Source: Molossus alvarezi (Eukaryota; Chordata; Mammalia; Chiroptera; Molossidae). Taken from it: DNA of 64,000 nt. The position numbers and the translations under genes were made by a program. Positions 35,301 through 46,972 of this stretch are shown here, piece after piece. Below the pieces are notes generated by a model. It ran no database searches, had not been told where the DNA came from, and saw nothing but the letters and a program-made list of their open reading frames with translations. The stretch spans positions 161,996,290-162,060,289 of the forward strand of contig CM073885.1 in NCBI GenBank assembly GCA_037176705.1, written 5' to 3'. The stretch's first letter is position 1. The number at the start of each line of letters is the position of its first letter.

Positions 35301-36840
35301 AAGATACCTAGGAATAAACTTAACCAAAGAAATAAAAGACCTATTTGCAGAAAACTATAGGACATTGAAAAAAAAAAAATAAGGAAAGATATAAAAAGGT
35401 GGAAGCACATACCTTGTTCATGGATTGGAAGAATTAACATCATTAAAATGTCTATATTACCCAAAGCAATTTATAGATTCAATGCAATTCCCATCCAAAT
35501 ACCAATGACATATTTCACAGAACTAGTACAAATACTTCAAAAGTTCATATGGAACCAAAAAGACCCTGAATACACACAGCAATCTTGAACAAGAAGGACA
35601 GAGTATATGGGATCACAATATCAGATATCAAGTTATACTACAAAGCTACTGTAATCAAAGGAGCCTGTTACTGGCACAAGAACAGGCATATAGACCAGTC
35701 GAACAGAATAGAGAAGCCAGAAATGGACCCAAGACAGCATGCTCAATTAATATTTGACAAAGAGGCAAGAGCATACAATGGAGTAAAAACAGCCTCTTTA
35801 ATAAATGGTGTTGGGAAAATTGGACAGTTCCATGAAAAAAATGAAACTAGACCATCAATTTATAAAATACACAAAAATAAACTCAAAAAAGATAAAAGAC
35901 TTAAATGTAACCAGTGAATCCATAAAAGGTCTAGAACAAATGTAGGCAACAAAATTTTGTACATCATATGTAGCAGAATTGTCACTGATACATCACATAA
36001 GGCAACAGAAACAAAGAAAAAAATGAACACATGGGATTACATCAAACTAAAAAGCTTCTGTACAGCAAAAGAAATAGCCATCAAAATGGAAATACAACCC
36101 ACTGTATTAAAAAAACCTCATTGCCAATGATACATCAGATAAGGGATTAATTTTAAAAATATATAGAGTACTCATACAACTCAACAAAAAACAGACAAAG
36201 AATGCAATTTAAAAAAAGGCAGAGGAGCTTAATAGATACCTCTCCAAACAGGACATACAAATGGCCAAGAGACATATGAAGAAATGCTCAACATCACTAA
36301 TCATCAAGAGATGCAAATTAAAACAGCAGTGAGATATCACCTTACACTTGTCAGAATGGCTTCCATCAGCAAATCATCAAACAAGTGTTGGCAAGGGTGG
36401 TGTAGAGTACACTAGAGCAGTGTACACTGCTGGTGAAAATGCAGACTGGTGCAGCCATTATGGAAAACAATATGGTGTTACCTCAAAAAATTAAAAACTG
36501 AATTTCCATTTGACCCAGTGATCCCAGTTTTAGGAATATACCCTAAGAAGTCTGAAACACCAATCAGAAAGGATATATGTACCCCCATGTTCATAGAGCA
36601 CTATTTACAATTGCTAAGATCTGGAAACAACCCAAGTGTCCATCAGTCGATTAGTGGATAAAAAAAGCTGTGGTACATATACTCAGTACAATACTATGCA
36701 GCTGTAAGAAAAAAAGATCTCTTATCCTTTGACATGACATAAAGGGACCTGGAAAGTATCCTAAGTAAAACAAGCCAAGGAGAAAAAGGCAAATGCTACA
36801 TGATCTCATTTATTTGTGGAATATAATGAACATAACAGTC
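32362..36840 (+). pseudogene. L1 ORF2 (endonuclease/reverse transcriptase), broken
   Basis: The endonuclease domain is seen at 32362-33110 (ILNVNGLNA; SDHNDIKLEIN at about 33034), the RT domain from about 33900 ([36 protein letters not shown]) with the FADD active-site motif at about 34446-34470 (LFADDIILY), then a 648-bp LTR insertion, the thumb, and the C-terminal part (LKKLKTEFPFDPVIPVLGIY at about 36490). Multiple stops and frameshifts lie between these open pieces. Confidence 0.85.
34513..35160 (+). mobile_element. Solo class I ERV LTR inside the L1
   Basis: A 648-bp LTR with terminal inverted repeats TGTTGTA / TACAACA and a 4-bp target duplication gact (34509-34512 and 35161-35164). 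L1 ORF2 sequence resumes directly after it. A TATA box (tatataag at about 35021) and polyadenylation signal (aataaa at about 35097) are in the expected order. No internal genes remain, as after LTR-LTR recombination. The 4-bp duplication fits class I (gamma-like) elements. Confidence 0.9.
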
Positions 36841-37105
36841 TGAGGAATAGGGTAGAACCAGAAACATTGAAGTAGGGTATGGACTGATAACCTTCCAAAG
36901 AGGGAGGAAAGAGATAAACTACAGAACTTATATGCATGTACACATAAGCAATGAACATGGACAACAAAGCCAGTGTTGGGGTAAAGGGGAAATGGGGAGT
37001 AGGATGTCAATGGGGTAAAGAAGGAGAAACATCTGTAACAAAATTTAAAAAAAAATAAAAGCTGAGGGGAACTTCAGGCTTCTTTGAAGCCCTTGGCTCT
37101 CTGTG

Positions 37106-37355
37106 ATAAAGAAGATTTCTGGCTTTGGGAGTAAGAATGGTGTGTCACCCTTGAGGTCATCCAGCAGCTGGGGAGGAACAGCCTGGGAGATAGGCTTAAG
37201 AGAATGAACAGGAGCACCTCACAGCTGGGGTACCACATCCAAGACAAAGATCTGGGAAAGATCCACAAAGATGCCTGCGTGGGCAATGTAGCAAAAGTGA
37301 AACAGATTCTGTTGCTCTGGATAAGTGGCTTGGATGATAGAGACAAGATGATCAG
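37106..37355 (+). pseudogene. ANKRD26-like: ANKRD26-type relic, exon 1
   Basis: First coding exon of an ANKRD26/POTE-family ankyrin protein. At 37106 the expected ATG is ATA, followed by KKISGFGSKN; an in-frame TGA lies at 37205-37207, and after a frameshift the exon reads GYHIQDKDLGKIHKDACVGN, AKVKQILLLW and DDRDKMIR, ending at a gtaata donor. In ANKRD26 this segment (GYH..D.DLGKIHKAAS.GNVAKVQQILL) immediately precedes the first ankyrin repeat. ANKRD26 itself acts at centrioles and the plasma membrane. The lost start, stop and frameshift mark this copy as dead. A solo LTR lies 80 bp after the donor and the L1 poly(A) ends 44 bp before the exon. Confidence 0.8.
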
Positions 37356-37435
37356 GTAATAGGAACTGCAAAGCACAAGGCCTGTGGTCCACCAGAAGGA
37401 GGCAGGTGACCTGGGAGAAGTGCTCCCTGCCTGGC

Positions 37436-37812
37436 TGACCCATCCCACAGGTCGAGCAAAGAGGACTCTAGAGGGGAAGTGAGGGTGAGGAGGGACAAGA
37501 GACATGAGAAATGGAGACAAGACAGGGTTCTGATCAAGTCTCATTTATTCTGGGGAGATCCACACTATATATAGGGCAAGAAGCAGAAAAACAAGAACAT
37601 TTGTTGCCAAGCGATAAGTTTGTGGTAACCACCCTGAAGCAATTTCAAGTAAATATCCCTGGTGGAACAAAAGATAAACAGAGCATAACTGGCTGAGTAA
37701 ATGGTTACTTAAAGGAATGCAGAAACATTGTATACAGAGGTATCCTGCCTTGGGGCAGGAAATGGCAGAGCAGATTTTAACAAAATGGATGCCATGCAAA
37801 TAGTCTCCCACA
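37436..37812 (-). mobile_element. Solo LTR, antisense, in ankyrin intron 1
   Basis: A 377-bp LTR flanked by a 6-bp duplication cctggc (37430-37435 and 37813-37818). On the minus strand it starts tgtgggagac and ends gatgggtca, with a TATA-like ctatatatag and aataaa (reverse of tttatt at about 37544). A 6-bp duplication fits class II (beta-like) elements. The minus-strand ORFs here are LTR shadows. Confidence 0.8.
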
Positions 37813-37818
37813 CCTGGC

Positions 37819-38430
37819 CCAACCAGGTGCAGTGCAGCCCTCCTTCCACCCAGGGTGCCAGCTGCCTCCCTCCTGCAGCCCCTCAGCACCTCCATGTTGG
37901 AGACTTTAGTGGGGGTCTAGAGCTCAGGCCAACTTTATGAGCAGCAGACACAAAAACATTAGGACCCACTTCTAATTCCTCTCACAGAGCACTTTACTGA
38001 CAATTTAAAAATGATTTAATTAAATATCAATAGCATAAATAAAATTAAGTATATACAGCATATTTGTTCATATTTTTATGCCATAATGCTATTTGTAGAA
38101 TAATGCATTTGTGCATAATGAGAGAAATAATTTTCCTAATAGATCAACTTTTGGGCTAGAAATTCTGATAAAATCAAGTAACCACTTTATATCAGAGTAC
38201 AGCTATATTCTTTATTGAAGGACCTCAGAAGGACACTTTGAAGTGAGAAGATAGCTGTGGTCTGAAATAGGAAGACTCATTTCTCAAATCTGTGCTCTTC
38301 TTATATTTATCAATTTTACATTAACTAAATAAAATATGGTTTTAAAAATTTTGAGTCACAGTGCTGTCTTTATTGTGATGAAACTAAGAAAATCATTGTG
38401 CAGGCTATAAAGATTTGCCTTTCTAGATAT
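37819..38430. other. Intron 1 of the ankyrin relic
   Basis: A GC-richer stretch to about 37990, then AT-rich DNA; nothing named. Confidence 0.35.
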
Positions 38431-39190
38431 CAATACAGGCTATAAATTTCCACAAATCATTTATTTATTAATAACTGGAAAGACAGAGAAATTATTGGAA
38501 CAGAATGGAAAAGCTCAAACATCCAAATAGATGTAAGACTTTAAAACTTGATACTGGGTGACATTTTATGTTCATAGAAAAAGATGAATTACTCATAAGT
38601 GATTGAGAAATAACTGTTAAGTTTTTGGAGAAAACTGGCTAGACTTTAATCTCTCAAAGTAAGCTTCAGTTGAAATATAAATTAAAAATTTCAAATATAC
38701 AAAATGTGAAAATTAGCAGAAAAAAACACACATGCCTACTTATATATTGAAATTGACAAAGACTTCAAAAGCAAGATTTCTGGAGTTTGAGCAATATAAA
38801 AAATTAAAACCCACTGTCTATCAGAAAGTAATATTAAAAGAAAAGAAAATGTACTTGTAAAATATTTACAACATATGCATATCAGATTAAAAGTGTATAT
38901 GTTACAGAGGAAACTTTGAATTCAACAAGAAAAAACTCTAATTTGACATTGAACAAAGCACTTTTAACATATCTTCAATGACCAGTGGACATAGGAAAAA
39001 ATATTTAGTGTTACCGGTAAGAAAAGAATTTACGTTAAAAGAGGAGTGTAATACTGTTTTCTATTCACAAAGTTTGTTAAAATGACCAGCAATGGTACTT
39101 ATACTGTTGCTTAAAGTTTTAGTTGCTTTTGACTTTTCAAATGTGCAATAATATATATATTATTTTTTGCCTATTAATTCTATTTATACT

Positions 39191-39221
<31 letters not shown>

Positions 39222-39450
39222 ACATACAATTTGTTTTTCTCAGCACGGCTCAAAAAAGTAATGTAGAAGAACTCATATACATGGATTTTGTTTAAAAATT
39301 GCAGTGCATCTATAGGATGGAATAATATGTGACAATTGAAGGTGGTAAAGATAGTAGTAGATGGATGTTGACATGTAAAGATGTACTTTGGTAGATCAGA
39401 AAGGGAGACAAAAATCAGTTTGATTATACAAACACGATTTGATGTGTCAC
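38430..39450 (+). mobile_element. Old L1 ORF2 3'-end remnant
   Basis: attattggaacagaatggaa, aaagatgaattactcataag, catatcttcaatgaccagtg and ctataggatggaataatatg follow the order of an old L1M ORF2/3' UTR. Heavily decayed. Confidence 0.5.
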
Positions 39451-40000
39451 TCTCACACAGACTATGCTTATATTAGCCCAAAATATGTGCTAAATGTGAT
39501 ACAATTTATTTCTGAACATTTGTATTATAACATTTAAAAAAATGTTTTTGAGGACTGACATCTGCAAACTTTTAACCTCTTCAGGAGGAAAAGGAATCTT
39601 TTTTTGTGTGTGTGCCTGTAGAGTATAAGTATATATGTAAATGTACACATTTTTTTTGAACTTTAAATAGCTTTATTACATATAATATATAAATGATTTT
39701 TAGTTAATCATTTTAGTTGTATTTTTATGATAAAAATAGCAAATATAGTGATTATTACTATTGCAGAAGTATTGCTTTACTTTATAGAAGTATTTTTAAA
39801 AAACACTGAACTCTCCAAGTATATTTACTCATTATTTTAATACATTTATACATAAACTATAACCTGAATATCTATGTAGCAGATATATTCTACTTAGGAT
39901 CCTTTCAATTTCTCTCTCAGGCCCTTTTCATTCTTAAAAACATCATGTTGTCAAGTATGAGCAAAATGAGAAATTTAAAATGGAGATATTAGGACCTAAT
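39451..40000. other. AT-rich intron DNA
   Basis: No feature supported. Confidence 0.35.
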
Positions 40001-40395
40001 CTCAAATGAAGCTTTTTTTAAAATAATTTTTTTCAAAGTGGTACCATTAACAAAAGTTTTCATGTGCTTATTGGCTATTCCTATGTCATGGGAGGTGGTT
40101 CTTTGAGTCTTTTTTCCATTTTTTTTTTTTTATCTTCACCCACCTGAGGACATTTTTCCATTTTTGGTTCAGATAGAGTGGAAGGGGGGGAGAGAGAGAG
40201 AAAGAGAGAGAGAGAGACTGAAGCATTGATGTAAAAGGAACACATCCAGTGGCTGCCTCCGGCACAACCCAACCAGGGCCGGAGAAAAACTGCAACCGTG
40301 GTAACTGCTTTTAGCAGGAACTGAACCTGGGTTTCTCTGGACTGCAGATTGATGCTCTAACCTCTGAGCCAAACTGGCCAGGGCTCAAATGAAGC
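40001..40395 (-). mobile_element. VES-type SINE carrying about 100 bp of 3'-transduced DNA
   Basis: The SINE proper is 40126-40383 (minus). The 12-bp direct repeat ctcaaatgaagc lies at 40001-40012 and at 40384-40395, i.e. directly at the head on the right but about 110 bp beyond the SINE tail on the left. On the minus strand the extra segment (40125 to 40013) ends in an A-rich run (aaattattttaaaaaaa) directly at the duplication. This is what 3' transduction past the SINE terminator would leave. Confidence 0.75.
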
Positions 40396-40440
40396 CTTTT
40401 CTTTGTCCTTTCCAACATAAGTATTCTGAAGGGAGAAAAT

Positions 40441-40567
40441 TGTCAGGGATGTGCAGGAAGCAACGAATTGATGTGTCACTCTCACACTTATATTTCTCTC
40501 TCTCTACCTCCCTCTCTTCTATGCTATCTAAAAAAAAAATCAGTGCAAAAATACCCTTGGGTTAAAA
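40441..40567 (+). mobile_element. VES-type SINE, 3' half
   Basis: gatgtgcaggaagcaacgaa, gtgtcactctcacac, pyrimidine block, A-run. Confidence 0.75.
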
Positions 40568-40721
40568 TTAAGCCCCCCCAATAAGTCAAAGTTACTTAAA
40601 AAATTTCTTCTTGTTATTTTATTCCTTTTTTCCCATAATGCTTTTAAGAACTAATGGTGATTTAAATTAGACTAGAACTGCAAAAGGTTTGTTGTATTTA
40701 CCATTAAATTTCACTTAATGT

Positions 40722-40733
40722 AAGACACCATGG
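40722..40733 (+). repeat. Left target-site duplication of the ZNF131 retrocopy
   Basis: aagacaccatgg, repeated at 43937-43948. Confidence 0.9.
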
Positions 40734-40952
40734 GGGTGTCGGAGCGAGCGCACGTGCGCCGGCCGGACCCGAGCGGGAGGAGCGCCGGGCTCTTGCGAGG
40801 ACATGGAGGGCGAAGCGCTGTTTAGGGGTAGGGAAAGGCGTGGGGCGACGTGTGCCCCGGGAGGGGAGAGCAGAGCAGGGAAGGAGAGGCTTTGAGGGAC
40901 GGAGAGGCAGGGAGGATCCCAGCTAGGTAAGAGCTAGAGCAACCCGACGGCC

Positions 40953-41714
40953 ATGGAGGCCGAAGAGACGATGGAATGCCTCCAGGAGTTCCCTGAACAT
41001 CACAAGATGATCCTGGACCGATTGAATGAACAGCGAGAGCAGGACCGGTTTACTGACATTACCTTGATTGTCGACGGTCACCATTTTAAGGCCCACAAGG
41101 CTGTTTTGGCTGCTTGCAGTAAGTTCTTCTACAAATTCTTTCAGGAGTTTACTCAGGAACCTTTGGTGGAGATAGAAGGTGTTAGTAAAATGGCCTTTAG
41201 TCATTTAATTGAGTTCACATATACCGCAAAACTAATGATCCAAGGAGAAGAAGAAGCCAATGATGTGTGGAAAGCCGCCGAGTTTCTACAAATGCTGGAA
41301 GCTATCAAAGCTCTTGAAGTCAGGAACAAAGAGAACTCCGCTCCACTGGAAGAAAATACCACAGGAAAAAGCGAGGCAAAAAAAAGAAAGATAGCAGAAA
41401 CTTCAAATGTCATCACTGAGTCGTTGCCATCTGTGGAATCCGAGCCTGTGGAGATTGAAGTGGAGATTGCCGAAGGCACAATCGAGGTGGAAGATGAAGG
41501 CATGGAGACATTGGAGGATGTGGCTTCTGCCAAGCAGCCCACCAAGTACATTCAGAGCACAGGTTCCTCTGATGACTCTGCCCTGGCGTTGTTGGCAGAT
41601 ATCACCAGCAAGTACCGTCAGGGTGACAGGAAAGGGCAGATCAAAGAAGAAGGCTGTGCACCTGACCCCATAAGCAAACAGGTAGAAGGAACACATGAAA
41701 TCACACTCCACTGA
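40953..41714 (+). CDS. ZNF131: ZNF131 retrocopy, BTB-domain frame
   Basis: A 253-codon frame starting MEAEETMECLQEFPEHHKM. Residues about 24-125 form the BTB/POZ dimerisation domain (FTDITLIVDGHHFKAHKAVL, AACSKFFYKFF, VEIEGVSKMAF). The basic KKRK (about residues 143-146) is a likely nuclear signal, followed by the acidic linker (EPVEIEVEIAEGTIEVEDEG) and DSALALLADITSKYRQG. After KQVEG the frame is shifted and ends THEITLH-stop at 41712-41714. If expressed it would be a BTB protein without zinc fingers, a form that could dimerise but not bind DNA; that is inference. The start is the parental ATG in good context (gccATGG). Confidence 0.7.
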   Translation: MEAEETMECLQEFPEHHKMILDRLNEQREQDRFTDITLIVDGHHFKAHKAVLAACSKFFYKFFQEFTQEPLVEIEGVSKMAFSHLIEFTYTAKLMIQGEEEANDVWKAAEFLQMLEAIKALEVRNKENSAPLEENTTGKSEAKKRKIAETSNVITESLPSVESEPVEIEVEIAEGTIEVEDEGMETLEDVASAKQPTKYIQSTGSSDDSALALLADITSKYRQGDRKGQIKEEGCAPDPISKQVEGTHEITLH

Positions 41715-42729
41715 GAGTTTCAAGTGTGAAATATGCAATAAAAGGTATCTTCGGGAGAGCGCGTGGAAACAGCACCTCAGTTGTTACCACCTCGAAGAAG
41801 GTGGGGTCAGTAAGAAGCAAAGAACTGGGAAAAAAATTCACATATGTCAGTACTGTGAGAAACAGTTTGACCACTTTGGACATTTTAAAGAGCATCTTCG
41901 AAAACATACAGGTGAAAAACCTTTTGAATGTCCAAATTGTCATGAACGATTTGCTAGAAATAGCACCCTCAAATGTCACCTGACTGCGTGCCAAACTGGA
42001 GTGGGGGCAAAAAAGGGAAGAAAGAAGCTTTACGAATGTCAGGTCTGTAACAGTGTGTTTAACAGCTGGGACCAGTTCAAAGATCACTTGGTGATACACA
42101 CTGGAGATAAACCTAACCATTGTACTTTATGTGACTTGTGGTTTATGCAAGGAAATGAATTAAGAAGGCATCTCAGTGATGCTCATAATATTTCTGAGCG
42201 TCTAGTAGCCGAAGAAGTTCTTTCAGTAGAAACACGTGTGCAAACTGAACCTGTGACATCCATGACTATTATAGAACAAGTTGGGAAGGTACATGTGTTA
42301 CCACTGCTTCAGGTTCAGGTGGACTCAGCACAAGTGACTGTGGAGCAGGTCCACCCAGATCTGCTGCAGGACAGCCAAGTGCATGATGCGCATATGAGTG
42401 AGCTTCCGGAGCAGGTCCAAGTGAGTTATCTAGAAGTGGGTCGGATTCAGACCGAAGAAGGTACTGAAGTACATGTGGAGGAGCTGCATGTTGAACGGGT
42501 GAATCAGGTACCCCTGGAAGTCCACACTGAGCTGCTCGAAGCGGACTTGGATCAAGTTACCCCTGACATCATGAACCCGGAGGAGAGGGAGCCCCGCCAG
42601 GAAGACACTGTGGAGGGCACCAGGGACAGTCACGACGATGCTGAGGATTCGGAGACCAAGCCCACAGTGGATTCTCACACGGAAAGTGTAGGAACTGAGA
42701 ACAGAACTCCGATGCCGGTTTTAGAATGA
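41695..42729 (+). CDS. ZNF131: ZNF131 retrocopy, zinc-finger frame
   Basis: A 344-codon frame overlapping the BTB frame by 20 bp. It begins MKSHSTESFKCEICNKRYLR and holds five C2H2-type fingers beginning at Cys 11, 51 and 79 and then YECQVC and NHCTLC (the third is C2HC, ending ACQTG), with TGEKP/TGDKP linkers, and the acidic/Gln-Glu-rich C-terminus ending PMPVLE. The first parental finger is missing its Cys half. The internal ATG at 41695 lies downstream of the long BTB frame, so translation would require reinitiation or another promoter. Open over more than 1 kb, so the copy is young or constrained. Confidence 0.65.
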   Translation: MKSHSTESFKCEICNKRYLRESAWKQHLSCYHLEEGGVSKKQRTGKKIHICQYCEKQFDHFGHFKEHLRKHTGEKPFECPNCHERFARNSTLKCHLTACQTGVGAKKGRKKLYECQVCNSVFNSWDQFKDHLVIHTGDKPNHCTLCDLWFMQGNELRRHLSDAHNISERLVAEEVLSVETRVQTEPVTSMTIIEQVGKVHVLPLLQVQVDSAQVTVEQVHPDLLQDSQVHDAHMSELPEQVQVSYLEVGRIQTEEGTEVHVEELHVERVNQVPLEVHTELLEADLDQVTPDIMNPEEREPRQEDTVEGTRDSHDDAEDSETKPTVDSHTESVGTENRTPMPVLE

Positions 42730-43936
42730 AATAACAAATGAATATATTTTTAAATTTATGTGTTTGGTTTTTGAACTGATGTTGGACAGTGTGACTGTCC
42801 TTGAGCTAACAGACAAGTGGACCAAAGTTAAACTCTTTCTTGTTGTGCTGAACTGTTTCTGTTGAAACAAACTGATTTCCCCTCCCTCTTAATGCCACAG
42901 AGGAGGGATGTTTTCCATACACGAATGGGAGGTTTTGAGAAGTATATTTCTGGAAACTTAAATGGATTATATTCTTATATAGTTGGGTACGGATGTATCT
43001 ATTTTCATTGTGGTAAGGGTTCTCCCTTCTCTTTCCCAGGTTGTGTTCTTCCTCAAGGTTTTTCATATTGTAGTCAAACATAAAATCATTAGAATACAAG
43101 TTTATGTATTCTAATGCATGCTAGAAAATTGAATATATAGGAAACACAGGCTGCATGAAGAAAAGTGCATTGTTACTGTGCGGTTAAATTTTGGCCTCTG
43201 GCTTTCTTTAGTTTGAACAATGTTCTTGTCTACCCGATAGTCACAGATGTCATCTCTGCAATGAAACCAGAGTGGTGGTAGCAAAATGTCCAGAATGTAA
43301 AAAGAAAAAAAAAATCCACACCCACGTGCCTTTTCAAAACCAACTAAACTTCTATAAAGCATCTCTGGTTCTTTCCAAGTCTGTGTTGTAAGGAGCGATG
43401 TAGATGATGCTATATAATACTTTATATTTTTGCTTATAATGACAACTACCAATTCTTTTTCACTTAGGTTGAGGAATTTTATTTAATGGCAGCTGAAGGG
43501 CCATTTTCAATTGGGAAAATTCATTTATATCTGTGGTAAACTTTATTTTGATGAAAAATTGCACTAGGATTTTACCACCAGATTTAAAAAAAAAAAGATG
43601 AGCATCATTTAAAAATTAATGTATTTAAAATAAAGTACAGAGGAAAACATGTATATACTATATCAGGCTTTGTTTTGAATGAATCTTTTTTCCCCGATCC
43701 TTAATGTAAAGATCTTGTGCTATAACTTTTAAAGCCATACAAATAAGAGTGCTAAACTGTAGGCTTAAAAGTAGGTGTGTAAATATTTTTAATCAGTATT
43801 ACTTGGAAAATAAAATATAACAACCACATAAAAGAAACCAATATGCTATTTTCTTTACCTGTTAAATATTGGGAGATATTTACATTTTTTAAAGTAAATT
43901 TTAAAATTATGTGTTAAAAAAAAAAAAAAAAAAAAA

Positions 43937-43948
43937 AAGACACCATGG
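43937..43948 (+). repeat. Right target-site duplication of the ZNF131 retrocopy
   Basis: Exact copy of 40722-40733, directly after the poly(A). Confidence 0.9.
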
Positions 43949-44087
43949 ATGGTATGATACCCAATATATTATATACCAATAAGAATTTCTATAAGAACAT
44001 GCTGCCAATTATGGTTGTAAGACATTCTTTATTATAAATTTTATTCCACTACCAAGAGATGTTGGAATGTAAGAAAATAAGCATGTT

Positions 44088-44211
44088 AAAATCATTGAAA
44101 CTGTCCTGGCTGGTTTGGCTCAGTGGTTGGAGCCTCGGCCTATGGACCAGCGAGAGTCCCGGGTTTGGTTCCCGTTAGGGGCACGTACCAAGAGAAAAAA
44201 AATCATTGAAA
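44088..44211 (+). mobile_element. Head-only SINE insertion with short A-tail
   Basis: The element at 44101-44198 (tcctggctggtttggctcag ... gttaggggcacgtacc, then aagagaaaaaa) contains only the first about 85 bp of the SINE. It is bounded by aaaatcattgaaa at 44088-44100 and 44199-44211. Confidence 0.85.
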
Positions 44212-44329
44212 TACAGTTTGCTTTCTAATTCTTAAAACACATCTGCAAAGTAGGTATCATGATATAATTTTACTTAATTGAAATGTCTTTGTAAAGTAGT
44301 CATAGTAATAATTATAATATAATCTAACA

Positions 44330-44545
44330 ATTATTAAGATTTTTTGCGTGTGCTAGAAACTGCAGTAAACACTACTTAGCTTTTTATATAAGTGAACAAA
44401 GGTCTTCCATGAGATCACTACTGTTTTCATTCTCATTTCTTGATGAGGAAATTGAGGTTCAGAAAGGCTAAATGATAACTAATAAGTGACAGTTAAGATA
44501 GGATCAGACCCAAGTTGAGCCGAATTCCAGGTCACCTCAATTCAG
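44330..44545 (-). mobile_element. MIR/L2-like fragment
   Basis: ttcttgatgaggaaattgag, gttcagaaaggctaaatgat and taagtgacagttaagatagg match the pattern of MIR/L2. Confidence 0.6.
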
Positions 44546-44687
44546 ATAGGCTGCTCCTTCACTAATGTGGTGGGTAATAAGAACTAATAAATATTGTGCT
44601 GTCTTCAAAAGAAAGCTAAATATTTGCTTTGAAGGCATGGGGACACCATTTAATGTTCACAATCACATGAACAATTGTACGTGTTGA

Positions 44688-44846
<159 letters not shown>

Positions 44847-45008
44847 GTATGCAGTTGCCAACTTTGGCACCATGAGATGGATTTGATTTAATTAATTGGA
44901 ATAAAACTGAATTTATCTCATTTAACTATCAGTTATTGGTTAAACTAGTGGAATGTTTACTTTGAATTCCTAGAATTTACAGTCTATTTCTTGGCACAGT
45001 ACTGGCAG

Positions 45009-45181
45009 GTGGTGCAATCCTAGCAAGAGAAATGTGCAGCGATTCTCCTGGGCCATGGCGCCGATCCTAACGTGGCGGATATCAGTGGCGACACTGCTCT
45101 GCACCATGCTGTCCATGGTGAGAACATGGCTAGAGTGGAAAAGCTGCTTTCATGCAGAGCCAACATGGAAGCAAACACAAG
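45009..45181 (+). pseudogene. ANKRD26-like: ANKRD26-type relic, exon 3 (ankyrin repeats)
   Basis: 173 bp after tactggcag: VVQS, TAG at 45021-45023, QEKCAAILLGHGADPNVADI, SGDTALHHAVHGENMARVEK, LLSCRANMEA, then NTR at the donor gtatag. The family reads AVQCQEEKCA.ILLEHGADPN and NIEAKNK here, so the TAG replaces a Gln codon and one base is missing near the exon end (exon length no longer keeps phase with exon 4). The intron before it is only 162 bp. Confidence 0.85.
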
Positions 45182-46735
<1,554 letters not shown>

Positions 46736-46972
46736 TTTTTTTTTTAATTTCTCACCCGAGGATACGTTTTTATTTTTAATCAGAGAGAGTAGGAAGGAGG
46801 GAGAGAGAAATAGACAGAGAGAAAGAGTGATGTCATAGAACCACATTGACTGGTTGCCTCCCGCACAACCTGACTAGGGAGGAACCAATCAATAAATGTG
46901 TCCTTGACCATAATCGAACCCATGACTCATTGGTCCTTGGGCTGATACTCTGTTAAGCCAAACCAGCCAAAG
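46736..46972 (-). mobile_element. VES-type SINE
   Basis: ttctcacccgaggatacg at left; head decayed, ending gccaaaccagccaa. Confidence 0.8.

Larger units (their letters stand above)
30606..37062 (+). mobile_element. Near-full-length decayed L1
   Basis: Sense-strand L1 with a 5' UTR from about 30606 (ccaaaatggccagaagtgaa), ORF1 from ATG 31428 to about 32220, ORF2 from ATG 32362 to about 36840, a G-rich 3' UTR and poly(A) ending at 37062. A solo LTR (34513-35160) interrupts ORF2. Both frames carry several stops and shifts, so it is not active. No clear target duplication was found. It ends 44 bp before the first ankyrin exon (37106). Confidence 0.85.
40734..43936 (+). pseudogene. ZNF131: ZNF131 (ZBTB35) processed retrocopy
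   Basis: An intronless copy of a whole mRNA: CpG-rich 5' UTR (40734-40952), coding region in two frames (40953-42729), 3' UTR, and a poly(A) tract ending at 43936-43938, flanked by the 12-bp duplication aagacaccatgg. ZNF131 is a nuclear BTB/POZ zinc-finger transcription regulator. Compared with the parent protein as I recall it, about 32 codons around the first zinc finger are absent and the frame shifts at the same place (about 41687-41695); the rest is nearly free of lesions. The undecayed CpGs, long A-tract and clean duplication suggest a recent L1-mediated insertion. It lies in intron 1 of the ankyrin relic, same strand. Confidence 0.9.

Noticed and set aside
37074..37544. 156-aa minus-strand ORF
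   Set aside because: Shadow of ankyrin exon 1 joined to the solo LTR; the sense-strand family match is clear.
41201..42120. Minus-strand ORFs of 111-139 aa inside the ZNF131 retrocopy
   Set aside because: Antisense shadows of the BTB and zinc-finger frames.
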